A stretch of 6,877 nt of DNA from an uncultured Treponema sp. (lineage in GTDB: Bacteria; Spirochaetota; Spirochaetia; Treponematales; Treponemataceae), in the NCBI GenBank assembly GCA_937900125.1, contig CALCEK010000133.1, positions 1 to 6,877 on the forward strand, written 5' to 3'. The stretch's first letter is position 1. Each line of letters begins with the position of its first letter. Positions 1 to 5,436 of the stretch are shown here, piece by piece. The translations under genes and the position numbers were made by a program. The notes under the pieces are model-generated. The model was not told the origin of the DNA. It ran no database searches and saw only the letters and a list, made by a program, of their open reading frames with translations.

Positions 1-31
1 ACTCTTTCCCTACACGACGCTCTTCCGATCT
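1..31 (+). other. Illumina sequencing adapter (artefact)
   Basis: These bases match the standard Illumina universal (P5/read-1 side) adapter, from ACTCTTTCCC through the final CTTCCGATCT. The biological sequence starts at base 32. The same adapter lies in reverse complement at the other end of the window, so this is untrimmed library sequence and not part of the genome. The minus-strand reading frame of the first gene runs into it, and its last residues (about 63-69) are adapter-encoded. Confidence 0.98.
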
Positions 32-219
32 GATTCTTTTTGGGAAATGTCGCAAACAAAATGTTTGTAAATTCCGCAATTTTTATTTTGCAAAAAATCT
101 GATTCTAAAATTGAGGATTCTTTTTTGTCTAATCCGAACACATTATGTCCTCGTTCAAGAAAAAGCAATGCAGTTTGTCGCCCAATTCCACTCGCTGTTC
201 CAGTGATTAAAACATTCAT
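32..219 (-). CDS. Short-chain dehydrogenase/reductase, N-terminal fragment
   Basis: This is the first 62 or so residues of an NAD(P)-dependent SDR oxidoreductase, an enzyme family with a Rossmann fold; the substrate cannot be told from this part. The glycine-rich cofactor loop TGTASGIG is at residues 6-13. An Asp at residue 31, at the end of beta-2, favours NAD(H) over NADP(H). CDIS with Asp57 is the adenine-binding position of SDRs. The catalytic Ser, Tyr-x3-Lys region lies beyond the contig end. The ATG at 217-219 is seven bases after the stop of the transporter gene on the same strand, so the two are probably co-transcribed. The ribosome-binding site is poor and lies inside the end of the transporter gene, which suggests translational coupling. 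Residues after about 62 come from adapter and should be ignored. Confidence 0.85.
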
Positions 220-226
220 TTTTTTA

Positions 227-979
227 TTATGCCCGTTTTTTTGAATCCCTTATGTATTCCACATAGTCGCTTCCGACATTTTCTTTTTCCCATGAGCAAA
301 CAATTTTGTACCCAATTCCAGAAAAAATCACCTCGCACAAAAGTTCGCAGACCGCGCCGATAAGTGAACAAACAAAAACTTGAATCCACGTCCAACCGAA
401 AAATATTTTAGAAACGATCGTTGCAAAAACAAGGTTGTCCACAAACTGCGCAATAATTGTTGAAACATAAGAGCGAAGCGCGAAAGCAAAAAATCCATTT
501 TTGTTAACGGCTTTTCCGATTGCGCTATTTAAAAGTGCGTTTACTACGCTTGAAGTTATAAATGCCAAGCCCGAACCCAAAACCACGTACCACGCTCCGC
601 CAAAAGTTGCGTTTAAAGCCGCGTTCACTTGGGGATTTTCTGAATTGTAAAATTCCGCCCACATTCCTGGTGTTAAAGAAAGAAGGGCAAAACTTGCACA
701 AACTGCAAGATTCACAAAAAGTGCCAAAAACGAAACCTTTATACTTGCCGCCGCGCCCCAGCGTTTGCAAATAACGTCCATGCACAAAAACATTATCCAG
801 CTGAATGCGAATCCGCAATCAAGAGCGACAAATTTGTAATTTACCAATTCTTTGTTTGCCATTAAATTTGCGCACACAACGGAAAGAATAAAAATCGCAA
901 CGGTTAAACTAGGAATGTTGCGCAACAACATTTTGTAATCGTCCACAATACTTTTTAGACGAGTTGAAAAGTTTTTCAT
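227..979 (-). CDS. VUT-family transporter (YhhQ-like), probable queuosine-precursor importer
   Basis: This 250-residue integral membrane protein resembles the VUT/YhhQ family (COG1738), whose characterised members import the queuosine precursors preQ0, preQ1 or queuine. About six hydrophobic segments are visible, roughly at 24-42, 50-72, 80-104, 128-152, 165-190 and 196-225. Family-type polar residues sit within them: Asp54 in the LDCG stretch, and Arg169, Ser173, Gln178 and Asp181 in the pattern R-x3-S-x4-Q-x2-D. Glu212 lies in the last segment. The frame is open from an ATG at 1033. I chose the ATG at 979 because AAGGGG precedes it by a proper distance and the extra 18 residues are basic, lack a ribosome-binding site and fall in a leader hairpin. 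The gene has its own promoter and a leader of about 96 nt, and an SDR gene follows it. The family call is firm. The substrate is inferred from the family and from gluQ nearby; some VUT subgroups are uncharacterised. Confidence 0.85.
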   Translation of the reverse strand: MKNFSTRLKSIVDDYKMLLRNIPSLTVAIFILSVVCANLMANKELVNYKFVALDCGFAFSWIMFLCMDVICKRWGAAASIKVSFLALFVNLAVCASFALLSLTPGMWAEFYNSENPQVNAALNATFGGAWYVVLGSGLAFITSSVVNALLNSAIGKAVNKNGFFAFALRSYVSTIIAQFVDNLVFATIVSKIFFGWTWIQVFVCSLIGAVCELLCEVIFSGIGYKIVCSWEKENVGSDYVEYIRDSKKRA

Positions 980-1087
980 AAAACGCCCCTTAAGGATTTT
1001 GATTTTTAACGCGCAGTATTTTTTGGGAATCATAAACTGCGCAATTTTAACGGCTTAAAACTTTGCCGTAAGCAAAAGCATATTATA
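980..1087 (-). promoter_or_regulatory. Promoter and structured 5' leader of the VUT transporter gene
   Basis: On the minus strand there is a perfect -10 box TATAAT (1082-1087). A TTGAAC (1103-1108) lies upstream at a rather short 15-bp spacing, so the -35 is uncertain. Transcription would start near 1075 and give a leader of about 96 nt. The leader can form a 5-bp hairpin (ACGGC/GCCGT, 1065-1069 with 1050-1054) and a perfect 7-bp hairpin (GCGCAGT/ACTGCGC, 1036-1042 with 1011-1017, 18-nt loop). The loop of the second contains TTCCC, which could pair weakly with the ribosome-binding site AAGGGG just downstream. This layout fits a leader controlling translation, possibly a preQ1-type riboswitch, but I could not match a known preQ1 consensus. 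The rest of the gap (1088-1158) shows only a weak TCCTC/GAGGA hairpin after the acylphosphatase gene. Confidence 0.45.
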
Positions 1088-1158
1088 CTTTTTTCTAGCT
1101 TTGTTCAAGTCTGCCAAAAACGCAAACTTTCGTCCTCAAGATGAAGAGGAAATTTGAA

Positions 1159-1431
1159 CTAATACTCTATTGAAAAAGTTGACTCTTCTTTAAGCGGGAT
1201 TTCTGTTTGTTCTACATTTTCTATTCTGATAAAAGGACTTTTTTCTAGCCGCGTAAGAATTTTTTGTAAACTTTCTACATTTCCTTGTGCTTCTAGCAAA
1301 ACAGAACCGTCCCACTCATTTTTTACAAAACCTGTAATTCCAAGCGAAGAGCAAATGTGATAAGCTGTATATCTAAAGCCCACACCTTGAACTCTTCCTG
1401 TAAATATAAAACGAATTCGTTTTTTTGTCAT
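1159..1431 (-). CDS. acyP: Acylphosphatase
   Basis: This is a complete 90-residue acylphosphatase (EC 3.6.1.7), a small cytoplasmic alpha/beta enzyme that hydrolyses carboxyl-phosphate bonds such as those in acetyl phosphate or 1,3-bisphosphoglycerate. The signature GRVQGVGFR spans residues 12-20, with the catalytic phosphate-binding Arg at 20. The catalytic Asn is residue 38, in GFVKNEWDGSV. The length is typical for the family. The ATG is preceded by GGAAG nine bases upstream. The gene starts 21 bases after the stop of the PARG-like gene on the same strand with no promoter visible between them, so they form an operon. The link between the two activities is unknown, although acylphosphatases are often found beside unrelated genes. 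Confidence 0.95.
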   Translation of the reverse strand: MTKKRIRFIFTGRVQGVGFRYTAYHICSSLGITGFVKNEWDGSVLLEAQGNVESLQKILTRLEKSPFIRIENVEQTEIPLKEESTFSIEY

Positions 1432-1452
1432 ACAAAAAATCTTCCAATGCGT

Positions 1453-2295
1453 TTATCTGCAAAACACCGAATTGAATGTTGTAAAATTTTCGGCATCTCG
1501 CGCAGAACAGTAAACGGCAAATTCTATTGTCCTAAATGAATATTGAAATTCCTCAATTACAGTTTTAAAAGCTTTTGCAACAATTTCTGGCGGATTTCCA
1601 AAAGCCCCGCAACCGAACGCTCCTAAAATTAAAACATCAGCGGAGTTTAATAGGGCAACTTCTAAAATCCTTTTTACGCGACTTTTTTGTAAATCAAAAA
1701 GAATTTCATCATTTATAGAATCAAGGTCATAATATCCATAGCTAATATTTGGCGCGGCGCAAGTTATAACGTCAACGCTAAACCATTTTTCTTTTGGAAG
1801 CAATTCGGGAAAATCGGTGTCGCTTTTAAAAACCGTAACATTTGGCGTAAAAATCACATCGTCAGTTGCAAGGGAATCTTCTGATTCTCTGTGAGGCAAA
1901 TAAAATTCGGAAAACATTTTTTTTGAATTAATACTTGAATACAAAGTTGAAGTTCGGCACAAACATTCCTCTTGCGCACCAGAACCGCGAACAACTCCGC
2001 CACCAGGATGAAAACTGTTTGCAAAATTTAAAACTAAAACTTTTGGAGAATTTTCCGCTTTACAATAAAAAGAGGCCGCTTCAAAAGAACGTTTTTTTGA
2101 AACAACAATTTTTACCTTTTCAGAAAATCTATTTTTTTCTGTACAAAGTTTTTCTTCTGCCTTGTAGCATTTTGTTCCTTCCAAAGATTTTGCACACGCA
2201 TTTTTTAAATCCGAATTTTCTTGGTAAAATTTTTGCGTGTCGCTAAAAATTGCAGCGCGTTTTTCTTTTGCTTCTAAATAAAAATTCTTACTCAC
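1453..2295 (-). CDS. TIGR02452-type bacterial poly(ADP-ribose) glycohydrolase (PARG-like macrodomain)
   Basis: This 280-residue protein resembles the microbial PARG / TIGR02452 (DUF2263) family, macrodomain enzymes that hydrolyse ADP-ribose polymers or remove ADP-ribose from targets. The N-terminal family motif is seen as RAAIFSDT (residues 13-20). The PARG signature GGG-x(6-8)-QEE is intact, with Gly98-100 and Gln108-Glu109-Glu110 separated by seven residues; the Glu pair is catalytic. A second glycine-rich loop, GAFGCGAFGNP (225-235), corresponds to the diphosphate-binding loop. The start is a GTG at 2293-2295, with GGGGG five bases upstream and no Met nearby in the alignable N-terminus. 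The protein has an unusual number of Cys residues. The gene has its own promoter, divergent from gluQ, and acyP follows it. No ADP-ribosyltransferase is encoded nearby, so the substrate is unknown. Confidence 0.9.
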   Translation of the reverse strand: MSKNFYLEAKEKRAAIFSDTQKFYQENSDLKNACAKSLEGTKCYKAEEKLCTEKNRFSEKVKIVVSKKRSFEAASFYCKAENSPKVLVLNFANSFHPGGGVVRGSGAQEECLCRTSTLYSSINSKKMFSEFYLPHRESEDSLATDDVIFTPNVTVFKSDTDFPELLPKEKWFSVDVITCAAPNISYGYYDLDSINDEILFDLQKSRVKRILEVALLNSADVLILGAFGCGAFGNPPEIVAKAFKTVIEEFQYSFRTIEFAVYCSARDAENFTTFNSVFCR

Positions 2296-2319
2296 AGTTT
2301 CCCCCGAACATTGTCTTTC

Positions 2320-2348
2320 AGAATAGCAACTTGCACATTTTTTGTAAA
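2320..2348 (-). promoter_or_regulatory. Promoter of the PARG-like/acyP operon
   Basis: On the minus strand, TTTACA (2343-2348) and TATTCT (2320-2325) are separated by exactly 17 bp, and a TG lies one base upstream of the -10 (extended -10 type). The predicted start is near 2313, about 18 bases before the GTG, with the GGGGG ribosome-binding site at 2301-2305 inside the short leader. It overlaps the oppositely directed gluQ promoter. Confidence 0.6.
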
Positions 2349-2359
2349 GACTTTATATT
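2331..2359 (+). promoter_or_regulatory. Promoter of gluQ, predicting a near-leaderless mRNA
   Basis: TTGCAC (2331-2336) and TATATT (2354-2359) are spaced by 17 bp, a good sigma-70-type arrangement. The usual start distance of about seven bases puts the first transcribed base at or within a base or two of the A of the gluQ ATG (2366). In agreement, no Shine-Dalgarno sequence lies before that ATG. The promoter shares its DNA with the divergent PARG promoter. Confidence 0.55.
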
Positions 2360-2365
2360 AAGAAA

Positions 2366-3283
2366 ATGGTAAAGGGTCGATTTGCTCCATCTCCTAGCGG
2401 AAGAATGCATTTGGGAAATATTTACACGGCACTCCTTTCTTGGCTTTTAGCAAAAAAATCTGGAGGGAAATGGATTTTGCGAATTGAGGATTTGGACAAA
2501 GAGCGAAGCAAAAAAGAATTTGCCGATTACATTTTTTCTGACCTTGAATGGCTTGGACTTGAATGGGACGAAAAAGTTGTTTTGCAATCCGAACGGGACG
2601 CGGTGTACAAAAATGCCCTTGAAACTTTGCGCAAACAAGAATTGCTATTCGAATGTTTTTGTAGCCGACAAGACCTTTTTGCTTCTTCTGCCCCGCACAC
2701 TCTTTGCAGCTTCCCAATTTACTCAGGCAAATGCAGAACCATTTCACAAAAAGAAAAAAATCAACTTTTAAAAATAAAACCCCCGTGCCTTAGAGTAAAA
2801 GTTCCCGCACTAGACGAACAAGATGCGCAAAGTGAATTTTTTGATTTGCATTACGGAAGGCAAAGCGCAAACCTTGCCCGAGATTGCGGAGATTTTATTG
2901 TGCGCCGCTCCGATGGAAATTTTTCGTATCAACTTGCGGTTGTTGCAGACGATTCTCTTTCTGGGGTTACGCAAATTGTTCGTGGCAGAGACCTTTTGCC
3001 ATCTACGCATCAGCAAATTTTTCTTTATAAAAAGTTGGGATTCTCTGTTCCTGATTTTTTCCATTTGCCGCTACTTTTGTCTTCAGACGGAAGACGACTT
3101 TCTAAGCGGGACAAAGATTTGGGAATGGATTTTTTGCGTGTAAATTATTCAAAAGAAGAACTCATCGGAAACATTTTACATCTGTGTGGAATTTTACCAA
3201 AACAAACAGCGTTGTCATTAAACGAAGCACTTTCTTTTTTTGACGAAAAAAAACTTACCAAAACAGACATTAGACCCGCTTAG
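2366..3283 (+). CDS. gluQ: Glutamyl-Q tRNA(Asp) synthetase
   Basis: This 305-residue GluQRS (YadB) is a cytoplasmic GluRS paralogue lacking the anticodon-binding half. It activates glutamate and attaches it to the queuosine base at position 34 of tRNA(Asp), not to a tRNA 3' end. FAPSPSGRMHLGN (6-18) carries the HIGH-type motif. RIEDLD (39-44) is the glutamate/ATP-site motif. The zinc site of the family is complete: Cys97, Cys99, Tyr119 and Cys123. RGRDLLPST (206-214) and RLSKR (244-248, the KMSKS equivalent) follow. The length matches the roughly 300 residues usual for GluQRS, against 460-500 for GluRS. The ATG at 2366 is the only start that keeps the N-terminal motif, and an in-frame stop lies at 2345-2347. 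It is divergent from the PARG gene and convergent with fabV. It makes functional sense near a queuosine-precursor transporter. Confidence 0.95.
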   Translation: MVKGRFAPSPSGRMHLGNIYTALLSWLLAKKSGGKWILRIEDLDKERSKKEFADYIFSDLEWLGLEWDEKVVLQSERDAVYKNALETLRKQELLFECFCSRQDLFASSAPHTLCSFPIYSGKCRTISQKEKNQLLKIKPPCLRVKVPALDEQDAQSEFFDLHYGRQSANLARDCGDFIVRRSDGNFSYQLAVVADDSLSGVTQIVRGRDLLPSTHQQIFLYKKLGFSVPDFFHLPLLLSSDGRRLSKRDKDLGMDFLRVNYSKEELIGNILHLCGILPKQTALSLNEALSFFDEKKLTKTDIRPA

Positions 3284-3311
3284 GAATTTTTTGTCTCAAA
3301 AGCAGGTCTAA
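3270..3311. terminator. Candidate stem-loop between convergent gluQ and fabV
   Basis: TTAGACCCGCTT (3270-3281) pairs with AAGCAGGTCTAA (3300-3311): 11 of 12 positions match around one C/A mismatch, with an 18-nt loop. It begins inside the last codons of gluQ and is followed on the plus strand by only a short run (CTTTT). Its position between converging genes fits a terminator, possibly acting both ways, but the U-tract is weak. Confidence 0.4.
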
Positions 3312-3326
3312 CTTTTAAACTGTCCT

Positions 3327-4553
3327 TTATTCTATTGCGTAAAAATCGGTGATGTCTTTTTCGTAATCAACGCCTGGAACGTCAAAGCCGTTTATCAGCA
3401 AAAAGTCGTGTCGCAAACCTTCAAGGTCTGTTGTTTCCTGAACATTTTCTTGCGTTACGTTCGGCATTATTTTGTCAACTTCCGCTTGCACAGTTGGGTC
3501 CAATTCCCAATCGTCAATTCTGATTCGATTTTCGGAATCAACTGCAACAGTTCCCGCGCTCGCGTTTTCGCCCGTAAAAAGTCGCTCGGCAAAAAGTCGT
3601 TCCATTTGCTCAATGCAACCTTCGTGAGTTCCACGCGCTTTCATAATCTTAAACAAAACGCCAAGATAAAGCGAAATTACTGGAATAACGGCGGAACTTC
3701 TAGTAACAAGTCCTTTGTTTTCGCTCACATACGCCGCACCCCCAAGCTCCTTTAAAGCCTGATCAATTGAATGTGCGCGTTTTTCCAAATCCTTTTTGGC
3801 TCCTCCAATCGTTCCATCGCGATAAATGGCATGACTCAATTTAGGTCCGATGTAAGAATACGCAATTGTTCGGCAACCTTGAGAAAGAACATCGGCATTT
3901 TTTAGTTGACTTATCCATCGCTCCCAATCTTCGCCACCCATAACTTTGATTGTGTTTGCTTCATCATCGCCCTCGGCAGGCTGAATTGTTTTGTAGTCGA
4001 TTTTGCCCGTCATCATGTCGAGCGCAGAGCCGCTATATTCTTTTCCGACAGGTTTTAAAACTGATTTGTACAAAACCTGCGTGTCAGGGTCTTTGCGGAC
4101 AGGACTTGCAAGCGAATAAATAACAAGGTCAAATTTTACACCCCATTTTTTTGCAATTTCAATTACCTGAGCGCGAACTTCATCGCTAAAAGCATCGCCG
4201 TTTATAGTTTCAGATTTTAGTCCTTCGGCTTTTGCCTCTTTGTCGAATTTGGCATTGTTGTACCAACCAGGAGTTCCCGCTTTTTTTTCTGTAGGCTCGT
4301 GTTCAAAAGAAACACCAACCGTGCTAGAGCCGTATTCAAATGCAGCACTTATGCGGCTTGCAAGTCCGTAGCCTGTTGAACAGCCAAGTACAAGAACATT
4401 TTTTGGACCGTCCCCGCCTTCTTGCAAACTTTTTATACCGCGCTTTGACTTTTGCGCTTTTACATACTGAATTTGCCGTTCTGTTTCTTTAGCGCATCCG
4501 ATTGGATGTGCGTTAATGCAAACATTGCTTCGAATCATCGGTTTTATGACCAT
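3327..4553 (-). CDS. fabV: NADH-dependent trans-2-enoyl-CoA/ACP reductase (FabV/TER family)
   Basis: This 408-residue cytoplasmic protein closely resembles the T. denticola trans-2-enoyl-CoA reductase, which reduces crotonyl-CoA and related 2-enoyl thioesters with NADH. Other family members act as FabV enoyl-ACP reductases in fatty acid synthesis. The N-terminus (KPMIRSNVCINAHPIGC) is family-typical. The glycine-rich NADH loop GCSTGYGLASR is at 57-67. The catalytic pair in the diagnostic Tyr-x8-Lys spacing is Tyr244 and Lys253, in IYRDGTIGGAKK. MGGEDWERW (205-213), NKGLVTRSSAVIPVI and NRIRIDDWEL are further conserved blocks. It is slightly longer than the T. denticola enzyme, about 397 residues as I recall it. 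The ATG has AGGGAG eight bases upstream. It is monocistronic here with its own promoter. Whether it works in butyrate formation from CoA esters or in membrane lipid synthesis cannot be decided from this window. Confidence 0.95.
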   Translation of the reverse strand: MVIKPMIRSNVCINAHPIGCAKETERQIQYVKAQKSKRGIKSLQEGGDGPKNVLVLGCSTGYGLASRISAAFEYGSSTVGVSFEHEPTEKKAGTPGWYNNAKFDKEAKAEGLKSETINGDAFSDEVRAQVIEIAKKWGVKFDLVIYSLASPVRKDPDTQVLYKSVLKPVGKEYSGSALDMMTGKIDYKTIQPAEGDDEANTIKVMGGEDWERWISQLKNADVLSQGCRTIAYSYIGPKLSHAIYRDGTIGGAKKDLEKRAHSIDQALKELGGAAYVSENKGLVTRSSAVIPVISLYLGVLFKIMKARGTHEGCIEQMERLFAERLFTGENASAGTVAVDSENRIRIDDWELDPTVQAEVDKIMPNVTQENVQETTDLEGLRHDFLLINGFDVPGVDYEKDITDFYAIE

Positions 4554-4630
4554 TTTTTTTTCTCCCTAAAATCGCCTTTGCTTTAGTCACTCTTAAAAAT
4601 CGAATTTTTTTTGAGAGTTTTATGTAATTC

Positions 4631-4660
4631 ATTTTACAGTAAAATAGCCCATTGTGTAAA
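4631..4660 (-). promoter_or_regulatory. fabV promoter with a perfect palindrome over its -10 box
   Basis: On the minus strand, TTTACA (4655-4660) and TAAAAT (4631-4636) are separated by 18 bp. The predicted start near 4624 gives a leader of about 70 nt. The -10 box forms one half of a perfect palindrome, ATTTTAC-A-GTAAAAT (4631-4645), a good candidate binding site for a dimeric repressor. The leader also contains an AT-rich inverted repeat at 4589-4618 (ACTCT...AGAGT arms) of uncertain meaning. Confidence 0.5.
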
Positions 4661-4684
4661 GAAAAGGAATCACCATAACAAAGG

Positions 4685-4704
4685 AAACCTCTAAAACGAG
4701 GTTT
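4685..4704. repeat. Small perfect inverted repeat in the fabV/DUF2147 intergenic region
   Basis: AAACCTC (4685-4691) and GAGGTTT (4698-4704) form a 7-bp stem with a 6-nt loop. It lies between the fabV promoter and the DUF2147 promoter, outside both predicted transcripts. It could be a protein-binding dyad or a leftover terminator. On the plus strand only one more T and then CGAG follows it, so it is not a convincing terminator. Confidence 0.35.
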
Positions 4705-4722
4705 TCGAGATGCCCAAAATAC

Positions 4723-4751
4723 TTGACAATTGAACAAGTGCGCATTAAAAT
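4723..4751 (+). promoter_or_regulatory. Strong sigma-70-type promoter of the DUF2147 gene
   Basis: A perfect -35 TTGACA (4723-4728) and -10 TAAAAT (4746-4751) have an optimal 17-bp spacer. This is the best promoter in the window. The predicted start near 4758 falls inside the first of two operator-like dyads, so a bound repressor would block polymerase or its escape. Confidence 0.75.
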
Positions 4752-4790
4752 GGTAGTAACACTATCAAAATGATACTAACAGTATCAAAA
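4751..4790 (+). promoter_or_regulatory. Tandem 20-bp repeat with two operator-like dyads
   Basis: Two adjacent 20-bp units (4751-4770 and 4771-4790) match at 17 of 20 positions. Each contains a dyad with a 3-nt centre. The second is perfect, GATACT-AAC-AGTATC (4772-4786). The first, GGTAGT-AAC-ACTATC (4752-4766), has one mismatch. The centres are 20 bp apart, close to two helical turns, so two dimers would sit on the same face of the DNA. The array starts at the last base of the -10 box and ends directly before the AGGAG ribosome-binding site (4791-4795). This is typical of a repressor operator. No regulator gene is seen in the window. Confidence 0.6.
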
Positions 4791-4802
4791 AGGAGATTCA
4801 AA

Positions 4803-5333
4803 ATGAAAAAAATCATGTCGCTAATTGCAGTTGCTCTTTTTGCACTTGGAATGACTTTTGCCGACCCCGCCGAAGGTTTATGGAAAAGCATTGACGACAA
4901 AACGGGCGAAATTACAGCAGTTTGGAAAATCTATGAAGAAAATGGAAGTCTTTTTGGAACAATTGTGGCAGTCGTTGACAATCCACAAGATGTAATTGCA
5001 AGCGCGTGTAAAGAAAGCTACAAAGGTTTTCCTGTTGCAGGAAAAGTCAACCAAATGCACACAGTCGGCACTCCGTGGATTTACAATATGAAAAAAGATT
5101 CCGAAGGGAACTGGAGCAAAGGCACAATCGTAAATCCAGGCGACGGCAAAATGTATGGTTGCGTTATAAAATATCTTTCTGCGGGAGAAAAAAATAAAAA
5201 ATATGTCGCAAAAGTTCCAACGCTCGCAATGGCAGGGAAAGTTGGTCCAATTGAAGTTTTTCAATATTGGGTGCAAGCAACAGAGGACGACATTGCAGAA
5301 GTTCAGCGAAAATTTCCAGCTCAAGGAAAATAA
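4803..5333 (+). CDS. Exported DUF2147 domain protein
   Basis: This 176-residue secreted protein has a clear Sec signal peptide, MKKIMSLIAVALFALGMTFA, with likely cleavage after Ala20 (before DPAEG). The mature part looks like one DUF2147 domain. It starts with GLWKSIDDKTGEITAVWKIY (25-44), has GSLFGTIV at 48-55, and the hallmark GTIVNPGDGKMYGC at 107-120. The C-terminal part has Gly-rich and aromatic residues (GKVGPIEVFQYW, 145-156). The biochemical function of DUF2147 is not known; members are small periplasmic proteins. I chose the ATG at 4803 because AGGAG lies seven bases upstream and it begins the signal peptide. An in-frame ATG at 4770 lies within the operator repeats and has no ribosome-binding site. 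The gene stands alone behind a strong, apparently repressible promoter. No clear GC-rich terminator follows; 5334-5389 is AT-rich with only A-T inverted repeats. Confidence 0.85.
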   Translation: MKKIMSLIAVALFALGMTFADPAEGLWKSIDDKTGEITAVWKIYEENGSLFGTIVAVVDNPQDVIASACKESYKGFPVAGKVNQMHTVGTPWIYNMKKDSEGNWSKGTIVNPGDGKMYGCVIKYLSAGEKNKKYVAKVPTLAMAGKVGPIEVFQYWVQATEDDIAEVQRKFPAQGK

Positions 5334-5389
5334 ACGCGGATTTTTGATTAAATTTTTGTTATAAAACGATTTTTTAATTTTTGTATTTC

Positions 5390-5418
5390 TTGAAAAAACT
5401 TTCGCATTAGCCTAATCT
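5390..5418 (+). promoter_or_regulatory. Promoter of the lipoprotein hydrolase gene
   Basis: TTGAAA (5390-5395) and TAATCT (5413-5418) are spaced by 17 bp. The predicted start near 5425 would give a very short leader that begins at the GGAGG ribosome-binding site (5426-5430), six bases before the ATG at 5437. The short leader makes this less certain than the DUF2147 promoter. Confidence 0.4.
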
Positions 5419-5436
5419 TTTTTGCGGAGGTTTTTA

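Noticed and set aside
980..1033. Longer start for the VUT transporter at 1033
   Set aside because: No ribosome-binding site, a lysine-rich extension not expected in the family, and overlap with the 7-bp leader hairpin; 979 has AAGGGG.
2394..3143. Several overlapping ORFs of 60-117 codons on both strands within gluQ
   Set aside because: They have no ribosome-binding sites or recognisable motifs, are rich in Phe/Lys/Cys from AT-rich antisense reading, and lie entirely within a well supported gene.
4751..4790. tetO-like operator because of the CTATCA...TGATA half-sites
   Set aside because: The half-site resemblance is real, but the spacing differs from tetO and no tet resistance or TetR gene is present; the site is kept as an operator of unknown regulator.
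4751..4790. CRISPR-like repeat
   Set aside because: Only two abutting, imperfect units with no spacer between them and no cas gene.
4770..4802. Earlier start of the DUF2147 protein at 4770
   Set aside because: It would put 11 extra residues before the signal peptide, lies inside the operator repeats and lacks a ribosome-binding site.
5334..5389. Terminator after the DUF2147 gene
   Set aside because: Only A-T inverted repeats (ATTAAA/TTTAAT) with a long loop are present, which cannot be told from chance in such AT-rich DNA.
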